Shown here piece by piece: positions 28,061 to 36,980 of a stretch of 59,402 nucleotides of DNA. Below the pieces are notes generated by a model. The model saw only the letters and a program-made list of their open reading frames with translations, was not told the DNA's origin and ran no database searches. Position numbers and translations under genes: made by a program. How positions within the stretch are numbered: the stretch's first letter is position 1; each line of letters begins with the position of its first letter. Origin of the DNA: Bacillota bacterium (GTDB taxonomy: Bacteria; Bacillota; DTU065); contig JAQVYS010000006.1 in assembly GCA_028708605.1 (NCBI GenBank), forward strand, positions 1 to 59,402. Reading direction: 5' to 3'.

Positions 28061-29344
28061 TTACTCCTTTATTGCTAAATCTCTTAGAAGTAAATCCTCG
28101 TAGGTCTCTCTGCGGACAACTAGCTCTTTTTTCCCTTCTGAGACAAATACCATAGCTGGTCTTGGTAAAAGATTATAATTACTTGCCATGGAGTAGTTGT
28201 ATGCACCTGTTGAAAATATAGCTAAAATATCTCCTGCTTTGAGCTTTGGCAGATCGATATCATAAATTAACATATCCCCTGTTTCGCAGCATCTACCGGC
28301 AATGGAAACCTTTTCTTCACTTGGGGCATTAGGTCGATTTGCAACTATTGCATGGTATTTTGCATCATACAGTGCAACTCGAGGGTTGTCTGACATACCA
28401 CCATCAACTGCAACATACTTTCTAATGCCAGGAATGTCTTTACTAGAGCCTACAGTATAAAGCGTAATTCCAGCTTCGCCAACCAAATAACGTCCTGGTT
28501 CTACTCTTAGTTTAAGACTAGAGTCAGGGAGCGCTTTGTAGATAGCTTTAATGTACTCTTCTGGGCTGATAGAGAGGTCTCCTGGCAAGTACGAAATTGC
28601 TAGGCCTCCACCTAAGTCTAATTCTTCAAGTTTAAAATTAAAAGGATCTAATTCCGCTTCTATATCGGTTTTGATTTTGTCCATAATTTTCGCAGTATGG
28701 TAAAACGAATCTAAATTGGTAATTTGGCTGCCCACATGGCAGTGAATTCCCTTTAATAGCAGATTGCTACTTTGGACTGCCTTCTTGGCAGCTGCTTTTA
28801 CATCATCTTTAGTAAATCCGAACTTAGAGTCTTCTTGGCCTGTTTGGATATGCACATGGGTATTAGCGTTAACTCCTGGCGCAATCCTAAGATAGATCCG
28901 TTGTTTTTTTTCGAGCCTATCTGCTACACTATTTAAGAGTAAGAGCTCATGCCAGTTATCGACAACAATTGTACCAAGATTGTTCTTAACTGCCATTTCC
29001 AGCTCAAATTCGGATTTGTTGTTGCCATGGAAAAAGATTCTTTCAGCTGGAAATCCCGCTTTTAGAGCCACAAATAGCTCTCCACCACTTACAACATCAA
29101 TACAAAGGTCAGTCTCATTTAGTAGCTTTGCTAAAGCGCCACAAAAAAGAGCCTTGCTTGCATAGATAACTTCACCATTTGGGTAATACTTTTTCAGAGC
29201 TTTTTTAAATTCTAAAGCTCTGTTTGTGACCATACCTTTATCTAATACATATAGCGGAGTGCCATATTCGTTTGCAAGACTTACAGCATCACACCCGCCA
29301 ATTAATAAATGTCCTCTTTCATTTACAGCGAAATTTTCCAACAA
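28061..29344 (-). CDS. lysA: diaminopimelate decarboxylase
   Basis: This 427-aa PLP enzyme makes L-lysine from meso-diaminopimelate. The Schiff-base lysine is in VIYASKALF, the PLP-phosphate loop includes LDLGGGLAISY, and the opposite-subunit site is GRCCETGDML. The reading frame begins at a TTG (29344) preceded by GGTGAAATGA. The approx. 300-bp leader was searched by eye for a lysine riboswitch and none was seen. Confidence 0.96.
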   Translation of the reverse strand: MLENFAVNERGHLLIGGCDAVSLANEYGTPLYVLDKGMVTNRALEFKKALKKYYPNGEVIYASKALFCGALAKLLNETDLCIDVVSGGELFVALKAGFPAERIFFHGNNKSEFELEMAVKNNLGTIVVDNWHELLLLNSVADRLEKKQRIYLRIAPGVNANTHVHIQTGQEDSKFGFTKDDVKAAAKKAVQSSNLLLKGIHCHVGSQITNLDSFYHTAKIMDKIKTDIEAELDPFNFKLEELDLGGGLAISYLPGDLSISPEEYIKAIYKALPDSSLKLRVEPGRYLVGEAGITLYTVGSSKDIPGIRKYVAVDGGMSDNPRVALYDAKYHAIVANRPNAPSEEKVSIAGRCCETGDMLIYDIDLPKLKAGDILAIFSTGAYNYSMASNYNLLPRPAMVFVSEGKKELVVRRETYEDLLLRDLAIKE

Positions 29345-29640
29345 TCATTTCACCACTTTCAATTCAGGTGTATGAATATCTTAAATAATAATAATGATAC
29401 CACAATTATCGAAGGCTATCTTATTTAATTGGCACTTTTAGTGTAGAAATCCTGCTAATTTTTCGGTAGCTGTGTTTATTCTAATTTTTATTTGAACTCT
29501 TAGGTGTAATAATTGTATAGATTTCGGAGAATCTAAAATGTAGGTAAAAGAACCGATAGCGTTAGCTTGAATTTCTTCGGAATTTACCCTGTTGTATTTT
29601 CCTACCTTGTACTGTAAACAATAAGATTAAGGCTCAAGGG
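29345..29640. other. divergent intergenic region between lysA and the holin-like gene
   Basis: About 300 bp, AT-rich, holding the start signals of both divergent genes. No riboswitch, tRNA or repeat was recognised. Confidence 0.5.
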
Positions 29641-29650
29641 GGGTGAGTTT

Positions 29651-29986
29651 TTGGGCGATTGGTTAAAACATGCTATACGTCTTGTTGTATCTGCGATTGT
29701 TCTAGTGCTTCTAAGTCCTTTCGTTCCAGGATTCTCTGTAGCAAACTTCGGCCAGGCACTTCTTGCTGCGGTGGTTATAACAATTTTAGGCTACATCATT
29801 GAAAGTGCCGTAGGTCGCAATATCTCACCATATGGCAGGGGTATTGTAGGATTTTTAGTTTCTGCAGTTGTCCTATATGCAACGCAATATATCGTAGCCG
29901 GCTTCTCCGTCACTATCTTTGGCGCTTTAATTGCTGCGTTTCTAATTGGTCTAGTTGATATTTTTGTTCCTACAACCTTAAGGTAA
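29651..29986 (+). CDS. phage-holin-family (4-TM) small membrane protein
   Basis: This 111-aa protein has four hydrophobic segments separated by short loops (GYIIESAVGRNISPYGRGIVGF in the middle) and matches the widespread '4-TMS phage holin, superfamily IV' group. Many members are chromosomal with unknown roles, so it should not be taken as evidence of a prophage. The start is a TTG after GGGGGGTGAG. It is the only plus-strand gene in the left 53 kb, convergent with spoVAE. Confidence 0.75.
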   Translation: MGDWLKHAIRLVVSAIVLVLLSPFVPGFSVANFGQALLAAVVITILGYIIESAVGRNISPYGRGIVGFLVSAVVLYATQYIVAGFSVTIFGALIAAFLIGLVDIFVPTTLR

Positions 29987-30035
29987 TTAAAGCCTTACAA
30001 CTCTACCTTAAAGGCAACATAAATTAGGTTTAAAT

Positions 30036-30069
30036 AAAAACAAGGAAGCGAAATTCGCTCCTTGTTTTT
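30036..30069. terminator. bidirectional terminator between holin-like gene and spoVAE
   Basis: A 14-bp stem AAAAACAAGGAAGCG/CGCTCCTTGTTTTT with an A-run on one side and a T-run on the other lies between convergent genes. Confidence 0.9.
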
Positions 30070-30076
30070 GACTTAC

Positions 30077-30427
30077 TTATCCTTTTGGTCTAAAAAGTAG
30101 ACCTGCAAAAAAACCAAAGATAATAGAAGCACCTAAAACTGCAGCAGCTTTTGCCATTCCACCTTGTAGTACTCCAAAAAATCCGTTTTCCTGATAGCCC
30201 TCTATTACACCTTGGGTAAGAACATGCCCAAAGTTAGATACTGGTGCACTAGCACCTGCTCCAAACATATCAACAAGTGGCTTATATAATCCCAGCGCTG
30301 ACGCCAAACTGCCAAAGATGACAAGAATTACCATTAAATCTGCTTGGGTGAGTTTACTCTTGTCCAAGATAACTTGTCCAATTGCGCAGATTACCCCACC
30401 AAAGAGGAATGCTAAAAGATAATTCAT
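30077..30427 (-). CDS. spoVAE: stage V sporulation protein AE
   Basis: This 116-aa membrane protein has four hydrophobic segments and the family pattern FLFGGVICAIGQVILDKSKL and GAGASAPVSNFGHVLTQGV. With SpoVAC and SpoVAD it forms the channel that moves Ca-dipicolinate into the forespore and out at germination. It overlaps spoVAD by 4 bp. Only C, D and E are present, the minimal set typical of clostridia. Confidence 0.95.
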   Translation of the reverse strand: MNYLLAFLFGGVICAIGQVILDKSKLTQADLMVILVIFGSLASALGLYKPLVDMFGAGASAPVSNFGHVLTQGVIEGYQENGFFGVLQGGMAKAAAVLGASIIFGFFAGLLFRPKG

Positions 30428-31416
30428 TGATCACTCACCCTTTCAAAACAGACCGCGTGTGCAATAGATGGTATACTTTCTTTTTGCTGTGCAGTTGTTT
30501 GGCCAAACAAAGCACCAGTTGCAATCAACAAAAGCCTATTTATATGTCCCTTGACTAAAAGAGGAAAGAAATGGCTTGAAAAGACGCAAGCGGAAGCTCC
30601 ACAACCGCTAGCTCCGGCATGAGTATCCTGGCGCGTATCGTAGATTAAAAGGCCACAATCGGTTAAATTTCCAGAACCTAAAGATTTGTCTCCCATCAGG
30701 TGTTTTAGCATTATATGCCCTACGCTACCTAAATCACCAGTTGCAATTAGATCGTAATCCTCTGGTTTTTTACCTAAATTAGTTAAATGACGATTTAATG
30801 TGTCAAAGGCCGCAGGAGCCATGGCAGCTCCTAAATGATTAGCATCTTTTAATCCATAGTCAACCACTCTGCCAAAGGTAACCTCGGAAACTCTTACAGG
30901 ACCTACTCCTCCAAGAATGACTGTCCCTGCTCCTGACATTGTCCAAGTAGCCGTAGCTTTTCTTTGAACACCAAGCTCTGTCGGGAAACGAAAAGTCTTT
31001 TCCGCAGTTTCATGATGAGAACTAGCTCCTGCTAAAACTCTGTTCATAAAGCCGCTTTCGACCAAGAGAGAGCCTAGACCTATTGATAGTGTAAAAGTTG
31101 AACAAGCACCAAAGACTCCAACAAAAGGTATTAACAGGTCCCGAGCTGCAAAATTAGCACTAATTAGTTGCCCTAGGAGGTCGCCTGCAAGAATCATGTC
31201 AAAATCCTCAGTCTGGTAATTTGACTTATTCATACACAAACCCATACTCTCCAAAAGCATCTTACGCTCTGCTTTTTCCCAGGAGTTTTCACCGTATATG
31301 TCATCTGGAATTACCACATCAAAAAGATCCCCAAGAGGTCCTGCGCCTTCGGTAGGCCCTACAACACTTGCTGTATTTTCGACGTAAACATTCTTAAGTG
31401 TAAAGGTTTTATTCAC
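30424..31416 (-). CDS. spoVAD: stage V sporulation protein AD
   Basis: This 330-aa soluble protein has a thiolase-like fold and binds dipicolinic acid. It carries GACSTFTLSIGLGSLLVESG, ASSHHETAEKTFRFPTELG, and TGDLGSVGHIMLKHLM, all usual for SpoVAD. It overlaps both spoVAC and spoVAE by 4 bp. Length is normal. Confidence 0.96.
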   Translation of the reverse strand: MNKTFTLKNVYVENTASVVGPTEGAGPLGDLFDVVIPDDIYGENSWEKAERKMLLESMGLCMNKSNYQTEDFDMILAGDLLGQLISANFAARDLLIPFVGVFGACSTFTLSIGLGSLLVESGFMNRVLAGASSHHETAEKTFRFPTELGVQRKATATWTMSGAGTVILGGVGPVRVSEVTFGRVVDYGLKDANHLGAAMAPAAFDTLNRHLTNLGKKPEDYDLIATGDLGSVGHIMLKHLMGDKSLGSGNLTDCGLLIYDTRQDTHAGASGCGASACVFSSHFFPLLVKGHINRLLLIATGALFGQTTAQQKESIPSIAHAVCFERVSDQ

Positions 31417-31865
31417 AAAAGAACACTCCTTATTAACCCAAAAACGGTTGCCGATATTAGCCCATAAACTATTACTGGTCCAGCTATCACAAACATCCTA
31501 GCTGCAAGACCAAGTATCGCTCCTTCGCTACGAAACTCCATAGCAGGAGCTACTATTGAGTTAGCAAAACCGGTTATCGGAATAGCACTTCCTGCTCCGC
31601 CAAAACGCGCAATTTCATCATATACCCCAAGACCTGTTAGTAATGCACTTAAAAAGATTAACGAGATAGACATCCAGATACCAGCAGTTTCAACTGACAT
31701 CCCATAGCTTATTAAATAGGTTTTAATCGTCTCTCCGACTAGACAGATGCTGCCACCAACTAAAAAGGCCCGAAGAATATTAAATCCTAAAGATACTCTA
31801 GGCTTTTCCTGTTCAACTAGCCTAGCATAACGTTTTGCTTGCGGACTTTCTCTCTCTTTTAACAT
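31413..31865 (-). CDS. spoVAC: stage V sporulation protein AC
   Basis: This 150-aa membrane protein is the mechanosensitive-type channel subunit for dipicolinate. The ATG at 31865 is chosen because GGGAGGTGG lies just upstream; a longer frame to 31922 would run into a terminator. Seen are NILRAFLVGGSICLVGE, LLTGLGVYDEIARFGGAGSAIPITGFANS and GAILGLAARMF. A weak sigma-G-like -10 (AATACTA) about 20 bp before the ATG may drive the operon. Confidence 0.95.
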   Translation of the reverse strand: MLKERESPQAKRYARLVEQEKPRVSLGFNILRAFLVGGSICLVGETIKTYLISYGMSVETAGIWMSISLIFLSALLTGLGVYDEIARFGGAGSAIPITGFANSIVAPAMEFRSEGAILGLAARMFVIAGPVIVYGLISATVFGLIRSVLL

Positions 31866-31903
31866 GGTTCCACCTCCCTTGGATAGTATTACCACTAATA
31901 TAA

Positions 31904-31944
31904 AAAAATAGCACAACCTCAAATTTGAGACTGTGCTATTTTTG
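31904..31944. terminator. terminator between dipeptidase gene and spoVA operon
   Basis: An AAAATAGCACA/TGTGCTATTTT stem sits after the dipeptidase stop (31971) and just before spoVAC. It insulates the spoVA operon from read-through, and has T-runs in both directions. Confidence 0.85.
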
Positions 31945-31970
31945 TAATATCTCTATTTCAAATAAAAGAT

Positions 31971-32879
31971 TTATAAAACCTGGCGTAATACTCTAGCGAA
32001 GTTGCCACCTAAAATGGCTTCTTTTTCAGACTTTGTAAAGCCCTCTCTCTCTAATTCGTTGGCTAAATTCATCCATTTACCGATATTTTCAAGTCCATCT
32101 GGCACTTTGTCTATTCCTAAATAGTCAGAACCAATAGCTACATGCTCTACGCCAATTGCGTCTGCTAGGTATTTGATTTGCTCTATTACCGCTTTTAAAT
32201 CTGGGCTTTGCAAAAATTCCGGAAAAAAGTTAACCCCTACTACTCCCTTAGATTCTGCGATTTTCTTAAGTGCATCATCTTTAAGGTTTCTTGGATGAGG
32301 TTTTAACCTATAGCAATTAGAATGAGAGGCTATTAGAGGCATATTTGTAGAGCTGGCAATCTCCCAAAAGGCGCCTTCACTTAGATGAGAAACATCAAGC
32401 AGTATCCCGAGCTCATTTGCTTTTTTTAGAAGCTCTTTGCCTTTAAGTGTAAGCCCGCCCAAATAAGTTTCGTAGCAACCTGTTGCAAGGTGATTTTGGA
32501 AGTTCCAACAAAGTGAGATCATCCTTACACCTAGCCTGTAAAAAGCGTAGAGATCCTCCACGTTCTCAAGTGGCTCCCCGCCTTCTATCCCTAACAAAGC
32601 TTTCTTACCGGAACGATAAAGGTCTTCCTTTTTAAGAACAGGCGTAAAATCTCCCTTTGAAGCAAGCTGCCAGAAAATACCAGCCATTTTCAATGCCTGT
32701 GCTTCTTTTTGTTGAGGCAGGTATTTTTTCGACACATAAATTGCTGTCACTAAAAGATCGGGCCCTCCAGAGTTCCAGAGGTCTCTGGTAATCTGGCCTT
32801 GCTCTTTACTATAAAAAACATCGGTACCTTTTTCATTTAGAAATGCGAGTAAGTCACAATGTAAATCTATTGTAATCAT
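31971..32879 (-). CDS. membrane dipeptidase (peptidase family M19)
   Basis: This 302-aa zinc enzyme hydrolyses dipeptides, and members often accept D-amino acids at the C-terminal side. The metal site is visible as DLHCD at the N-terminus, GIEGGEPLE, LDVSHLSE and ASHSNC, with IGSDYLG near the C-terminus. There is no signal peptide, so it should act in the cytosol. It has its own terminator and lies between spoVS and spoVA; a role in recycling wall peptides during sporulation is possible but unproven. Confidence 0.92.
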   Translation of the reverse strand: MITIDLHCDLLAFLNEKGTDVFYSKEQGQITRDLWNSGGPDLLVTAIYVSKKYLPQQKEAQALKMAGIFWQLASKGDFTPVLKKEDLYRSGKKALLGIEGGEPLENVEDLYAFYRLGVRMISLCWNFQNHLATGCYETYLGGLTLKGKELLKKANELGILLDVSHLSEGAFWEIASSTNMPLIASHSNCYRLKPHPRNLKDDALKKIAESKGVVGVNFFPEFLQSPDLKAVIEQIKYLADAIGVEHVAIGSDYLGIDKVPDGLENIGKWMNLANELEREGFTKSEKEAILGGNFARVLRQVL

Positions 32880-33040
32880 CTAGCTACTGCCCTTAAGCAG
32901 GCTCACCTCCTTAATATTTAAACTTTTTTTAGTAAAACACCTAGGAAGGCTAGCGTCGTCAAAGAAGTCTCCCAATAAAAGCAAGCTCTTAAAGATCCCA
33001 TCCCTAAGATTGTATGCCCTAAAGTATTTGACATACACAA

Positions 33041-33076
33041 ATTAAAGAGACAGGTAAAAATACCTGTCTCTTTAAT
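33041..33076. terminator. perfect palindromic terminator after spoVS
   Basis: A 16-bp perfect inverted repeat ATTAAAGAGACAGGTA/TACCTGTCTCTTTAAT with an AAAA loop follows the spoVS stop at 33087. Confidence 0.85.
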
Positions 33077-33086
33077 TGTCGTTTTT

Positions 33087-33353
33087 TTACCTTGGCTCCA
33101 CAATCAATTTCATTGCAGTACGCTCTTCACCATCGATTGAGATGTCTGCAAATGCTGGAATACATACTAGATCCATACCAGTTGGTGCAACAAAGCCTCG
33201 ACAAATAATCATAGCCTTAATAGCTTGATTCACAGCTCCGGCACCTACAGCTTGAATCTCAGCAGAACCTTTTTCTCTGAGAACACCAGCCAAAGCACCA
33301 GCTACTGCGTTCGGGTTAGACTTAGAAGATACTTTGAGTATTTCAACTGCCAC
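33087..33353 (-). CDS. spoVS: stage V sporulation protein S
   Basis: This 88-aa protein is SpoVS, a highly conserved Alba-like small protein needed at stage V in Bacillus and also found in non-sporulating bacteria. It begins MAVEILKVSSKSNPNAVAGALAGVLRE and contains VGAGAVNQAIKAMIICRGFVAP. A GGGGGGC site precedes the ATG. It is downstream of ymdB as in most Firmicutes. Confidence 0.97.
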   Translation of the reverse strand: MAVEILKVSSKSNPNAVAGALAGVLREKGSAEIQAVGAGAVNQAIKAMIICRGFVAPTGMDLVCIPAFADISIDGEERTAMKLIVEPR

Positions 33354-33447
33354 TAAAAAGCCCCCCTAGTTCCATATATTACTTATATTTTCCATTATTA
33401 GGAAATATCCTTTTAGAACATAGATTAATTTCAATATTTGTACAAAT

Positions 33448-34254
33448 TTAATTTTGCCACGGAATATTATCTTTCTCGAATTCAATGCGTACTCTTTCAA
33501 GACTTAAAGCCCTACCAGTAGTCTCATCCGCCTCAATAATCAAGCCACACAACCAAAGCGCTCCTTTTGCAATGTCAAAACGTTTAGGGGTTGCTTCTAA
33601 AAATTTAGAGATGATTATGTCTTTATCTACACCTAGAACACCGTCTCTAGGTCCAGTCATACCAAGGTCGGTCTGATAAGCAGTGCCACCTTCTAAGACT
33701 CGCTCGTCTCCTGTAGGTACATGGGTATGCGTTCCAACTACAGCTGTCACATCGCCATCTAAGAAAAAACCCATGGCCTCTTTTTCACTGGTAGCTTCTG
33801 CGTGCATATCTACAAACACTAATTTAACTCCAGAGTCTTTCATCTGTAAAACTAGTTCTTTTGCTTTTCGAAAAGGGCAATCTAAGGCATCCATAAAAAT
33901 TCTACCAGCCAAATTTATGACGCCCACTTTAACTCCTTTAACATCAACTACAACACTGCCAGTGCCAAAAACCCCTGGAGGATAGTTAGCAGGCCGAAGG
34001 AGCCTAGGCTCTGAATCAATCAATTCTCCTGAATCTCTTTTATCCCAAATGTGGTTGCCGCTAGTTACAACATCCACTCCAGCTCTTTTAAGTTCCTTAA
34101 AAGTTTCAGAGGTAATGCCAAATCCTCCAGCTGAATTCTCTCCGTTAGCAATAACAAAATCCAGTTGTTTTTCTTTACTAAGCTTAGGCAAACAGTAATT
34201 TAACATCTTTCTTCCTGGGCGTCCTACAACATCTCCTACCATTAAAACCCGCAA
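33448..34254 (-). CDS. ymdB: YmdB-family metallophosphoesterase
   Basis: This 268-aa enzyme is a calcineurin-like phosphoesterase with 2',3'-cyclic nucleotide activity in Bacillus. The di-metal site shows VGDVVG (D-x-V), ANGENSAGG, SGNHIWD, DMHAEATSEK and GTHTHVPT. It is downstream of rny (ymdA) and upstream of spoVS, the standard order. In Bacillus it influences biofilm and motility decisions; that is from family knowledge. Confidence 0.95.
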   Translation of the reverse strand: MRVLMVGDVVGRPGRKMLNYCLPKLSKEKQLDFVIANGENSAGGFGITSETFKELKRAGVDVVTSGNHIWDKRDSGELIDSEPRLLRPANYPPGVFGTGSVVVDVKGVKVGVINLAGRIFMDALDCPFRKAKELVLQMKDSGVKLVFVDMHAEATSEKEAMGFFLDGDVTAVVGTHTHVPTGDERVLEGGTAYQTDLGMTGPRDGVLGVDKDIIISKFLEATPKRFDIAKGALWLCGLIIEADETTGRALSLERVRIEFEKDNIPWQN

Positions 34255-34422
34255 GTTATTTCCTCCCTAAAACTATTCGTTTATCTAGATTTACTTTATT
34301 CTATCACTAAAAGTATCACCAAGTTAATAATCATCTTGTGAAAATAACTTGAAGTTTTGTCTTATGCTCTAAAAGATTCCTTGTTTCGTTTTTATGTAAA
34401 CCAAATTACGCAATCCTAATTG

Positions 34423-34453
34423 AAAATTAAGCGGAAGGAAGACCTCCCGCTTA
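34423..34453 (-). terminator. intrinsic terminator after rny
   Basis: An 11-bp stem TAAGCGGGAGG/CCTTCCGCTTA (one G-U pair) is followed by ATTTTC on the minus strand, right after the rny stop at 34457. Confidence 0.75.
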
Positions 34454-34456
34454 GTT

Positions 34457-36007
34457 TTATTTTGCATATTCAACAGCGCGCGTCTCTCGAATAACAGTGA
34501 TCTTAATCTGTCCTGGATATTCGAGTTCTTCTTCAATCTTTTTGGAAATATCTCTTGCGAGTAATGTGCTATGAACATCATCGACACGATCAGGCTTAAC
34601 AATAATCCTGATTTCACGTCCAGCTTGGATAGCGTAAGATTTGTCAACACCATCAAAACCGTCGGCAATTGCCTCAAGTTTCTCTAGACGTTTAATATAT
34701 GATTCAAGTGTCTCTCTTCTGGCACCTGGTCTGGCAGCACTAATTGCATCAGCTGCTGCAACTAATACTGCTTCAACTGTCTTGGCTTCAACATCACCGT
34801 GGTGAGCCAAGATCGCATGAACTACTTCGGGAGATTCCTTATAACGTTTTGCTAAATCAGCACTGATTTGATGATGTGTTCCTTCTACATCCTGGTCAGC
34901 AGCTTTGCCAATATCGTGTAATAGACCAGCACGTTTTGCTATATTTACGTCGACTCCGAGATCTGCGGCCATAAGAGCAGCAAGATGCGCAACCTCAACA
35001 GAATGCTTGAGAACATTCTGTCCATAACTGGTTCTATAATAGAGTCTACCAACATAGCGGATTAGTTCAGGATGAATACCGTGAACACCTACCTCAAATG
35101 TTGCTTGTTCACCTTGCTCGCGAATAGTAGTGTCAATCTCTTTACGCGACTTTTCTACCATCTCTTCAATACGGGCAGGGTGTATTCTACCATCTTGAAT
35201 AAGCTTTTCAAGAGCAAGACGAGCAGTTTCTCTTCTTATTGGATCAAAGCCTGATAAAATAACTGCTTCAGGAGTATCATCGATAATAAGGTTAATACCA
35301 GTTAACGATTCTAAAGCTCTGATATTACGCCCTTCTCGTCCAATAATACGTCCCTTCATCTCGTCATTTGGCAGATTAACTACAGAAACTGTAGTTTCCG
35401 CCACATGATCTGCAGCACAGCGTTGAATAGCTACGGAAATAATCTCTTGAGCTTTCTTTTCGCTCTCGTCTTTAGTTTTTTCCTCAGCATCTCTAATGAT
35501 GCGAGCCATATCGGTTTCGACTTCATCTCTTACCTGGTTCAAGAGCAATTCTCTAGCCTCATCACTAGTGAGACTTGCTAGTCTCTCTAACTCTTTGAGT
35601 TGCTTGTCATACAGCTCTTGGAGCTCAGCCTTTTGTTTCTTAAGATCTGTTTCTTTGCGAGCAATGTTTTCTTCTTTACGCTCTAAGTTTTCAGTACGTC
35701 TATCTAAGACCTCTTCCCTTTGTAAGAGACGTCTTTCGGTTTGCTGAGATTCTAAGCGTCTTTCTTTGATTTCTTGATTGAGCTCTGCTCGCATCTTTTG
35801 TACTTCTTCTCTGGCTTCGACTAAAGCTTCTCTCTTTGTATTATCAGCTGCCCTCTTGCCTTCTTCAACTATTTTTACGGCTTCTTCTTCGGCTGATTTA
35901 ATTTTTGCTTCTGCAGTTGATTTTCTAAAGAGGTAACCTAAGATGGCACCAATTAGGAGACTAATAATAGCTGTAATTATCGTTAATAACATATATCCAG
36001 TTTTCAC
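34457..36007 (-). CDS. rny: ribonuclease Y
   Basis: This 516-aa membrane-anchored endoribonuclease starts bulk mRNA decay in Firmicutes. An N-terminal transmembrane helix (residues 5-27) is followed by a long coiled coil (about 30-200, rich in E, K and R), a KH domain ([39 protein letters not shown]) and an HD domain ([25 protein letters not shown]). It lies between recX and ymdB. Size matches the family. Confidence 0.97.
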   Translation of the reverse strand: MKTGYMLLTIITAIISLLIGAILGYLFRKSTAEAKIKSAEEEAVKIVEEGKRAADNTKREALVEAREEVQKMRAELNQEIKERRLESQQTERRLLQREEVLDRRTENLERKEENIARKETDLKKQKAELQELYDKQLKELERLASLTSDEARELLLNQVRDEVETDMARIIRDAEEKTKDESEKKAQEIISVAIQRCAADHVAETTVSVVNLPNDEMKGRIIGREGRNIRALESLTGINLIIDDTPEAVILSGFDPIRRETARLALEKLIQDGRIHPARIEEMVEKSRKEIDTTIREQGEQATFEVGVHGIHPELIRYVGRLYYRTSYGQNVLKHSVEVAHLAALMAADLGVDVNIAKRAGLLHDIGKAADQDVEGTHHQISADLAKRYKESPEVVHAILAHHGDVEAKTVEAVLVAAADAISAARPGARRETLESYIKRLEKLEAIADGFDGVDKSYAIQAGREIRIIVKPDRVDDVHSTLLARDISKKIEEELEYPGQIKITVIRETRAVEYAK

Positions 36008-36121
36008 CCCCTCTCCGGGGACCTTTCCTTATATTTCTAAATTCATCATTTGGACTTGACACTTGTCCGTCTTTATTTATTAACCAAAGATAGCCAAATA
36101 ATATTATATTCCTTTATCTTT

Positions 36122-36592
36122 TTATGTGTCAAGGTTTACCACATCTTTAGCCACATGGTAAACTAATTCATCAGGAAATCCCCGGCGTAGAAGATAGCCA
36201 CAGAGCTTTATATAGGTCTTTTCATTATCTCTCTGTAATAACTTAGTATATTTTTGAGCCACTCGAAAAGCTAGCTCTTCTTCAAGCTCTTTTGGATACT
36301 CCTCTTGAAGTACTTTTTCTATGAGTGTGCCCTGAATACCTTTTTTACGTAACTTGCTAAATACTAATCTTTTTCCTTGCGGATTTAGAAGCAGTGTGTC
36401 ATGAATAAAGGCTCTGCAAAACCGGATATCATCAATAAAGCCTTGCTCTTTTGCCCATGCAATTGCTTCGTCTGTTACCTCAACGGAAAACTTGGCCAAT
36501 TTAGTTCTTATTTCATGTTCGCTATAGAATCGTTTGGATATTAGATTTGCTATCCTTTTCTTAGCGAGAGGCAAAGATGAACTATCATTCAT
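36122..36592 (-). CDS. recX: regulatory protein RecX
   Basis: This 156-aa protein of three-helix repeats ([63 protein letters not shown]) restrains RecA filaments. Its ATG overlaps the last 8 bp of recA. If it is translated by coupling to recA, its yield could depend on ribosomes crossing the spliced recA message. Confidence 0.92.
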   Translation of the reverse strand: MNDSSSLPLAKKRIANLISKRFYSEHEIRTKLAKFSVEVTDEAIAWAKEQGFIDDIRFCRAFIHDTLLLNPQGKRLVFSKLRKKGIQGTLIEKVLQEEYPKELEEELAFRVAQKYTKLLQRDNEKTYIKLCGYLLRRGFPDELVYHVAKDVVNLDT

Positions 36593-36980
36593 CTAAAGAA
36601 TCCTTTCCATCATTTTCATCTTCCATACGACCTTTATATCCAGGTAAAGAGGTTTGTTCTCTTATTTTGTGCTCGATCTCGTTACATATCTCTGTATTTT
36701 GTTTTAAAAATTCTCTACAGTTTTCTCGTCCTTGTCCAAGTCTCATATCTCCATAGGAAAACCACGAACCGCTCTTTGTTACAATTCCTAGTTCTACAGC
36801 CACATCTAAAATGCATCCTTCTTGAGAAATACCTAAGCCATAGATAATGTCAAATTCTGCGACTAAAAATGGTGGTGCTACTTTATTTTTTACAACCTTA
36901 ACACGAGTACGGTTTCCTATAAACTCACTACCTACTTTTAGTGATTCAATCCGCCTTATATCAAGACGTACAGAAGCATA
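36585..36980 (-). CDS. recA: recA exon 5 (396 nt)
   Basis: Codes for the last 131 residues, from [17 protein letters not shown] to the acidic tail [13 protein letters not shown]. The acidic C-terminus is normal for RecA. Overlaps the recX start. Confidence 0.93.
   Translation of the reverse strand, partial: YASVRLDIRRIESLKVGSEFIGNRTRVKVVKNKVAPPFLVAEFDIIYGLGISQEGCILDVAVELGIVTKSGSWFSYGDMRLGQGRENCREFLKQNTEICNEIEHKIREQTSLPGYKGRMEDENDGKDSLDE

Noticed and set aside
29345-29640. Lysine riboswitch upstream of lysA
   Set aside because: No five-helix L-box-like pattern or conserved core was seen by eye; an Rfam scan would settle it.
29651-29986. Prophage indicated by a holin-family gene
   Set aside because: No other phage gene is nearby, and this 4-TM family is common on chromosomes outside prophages.
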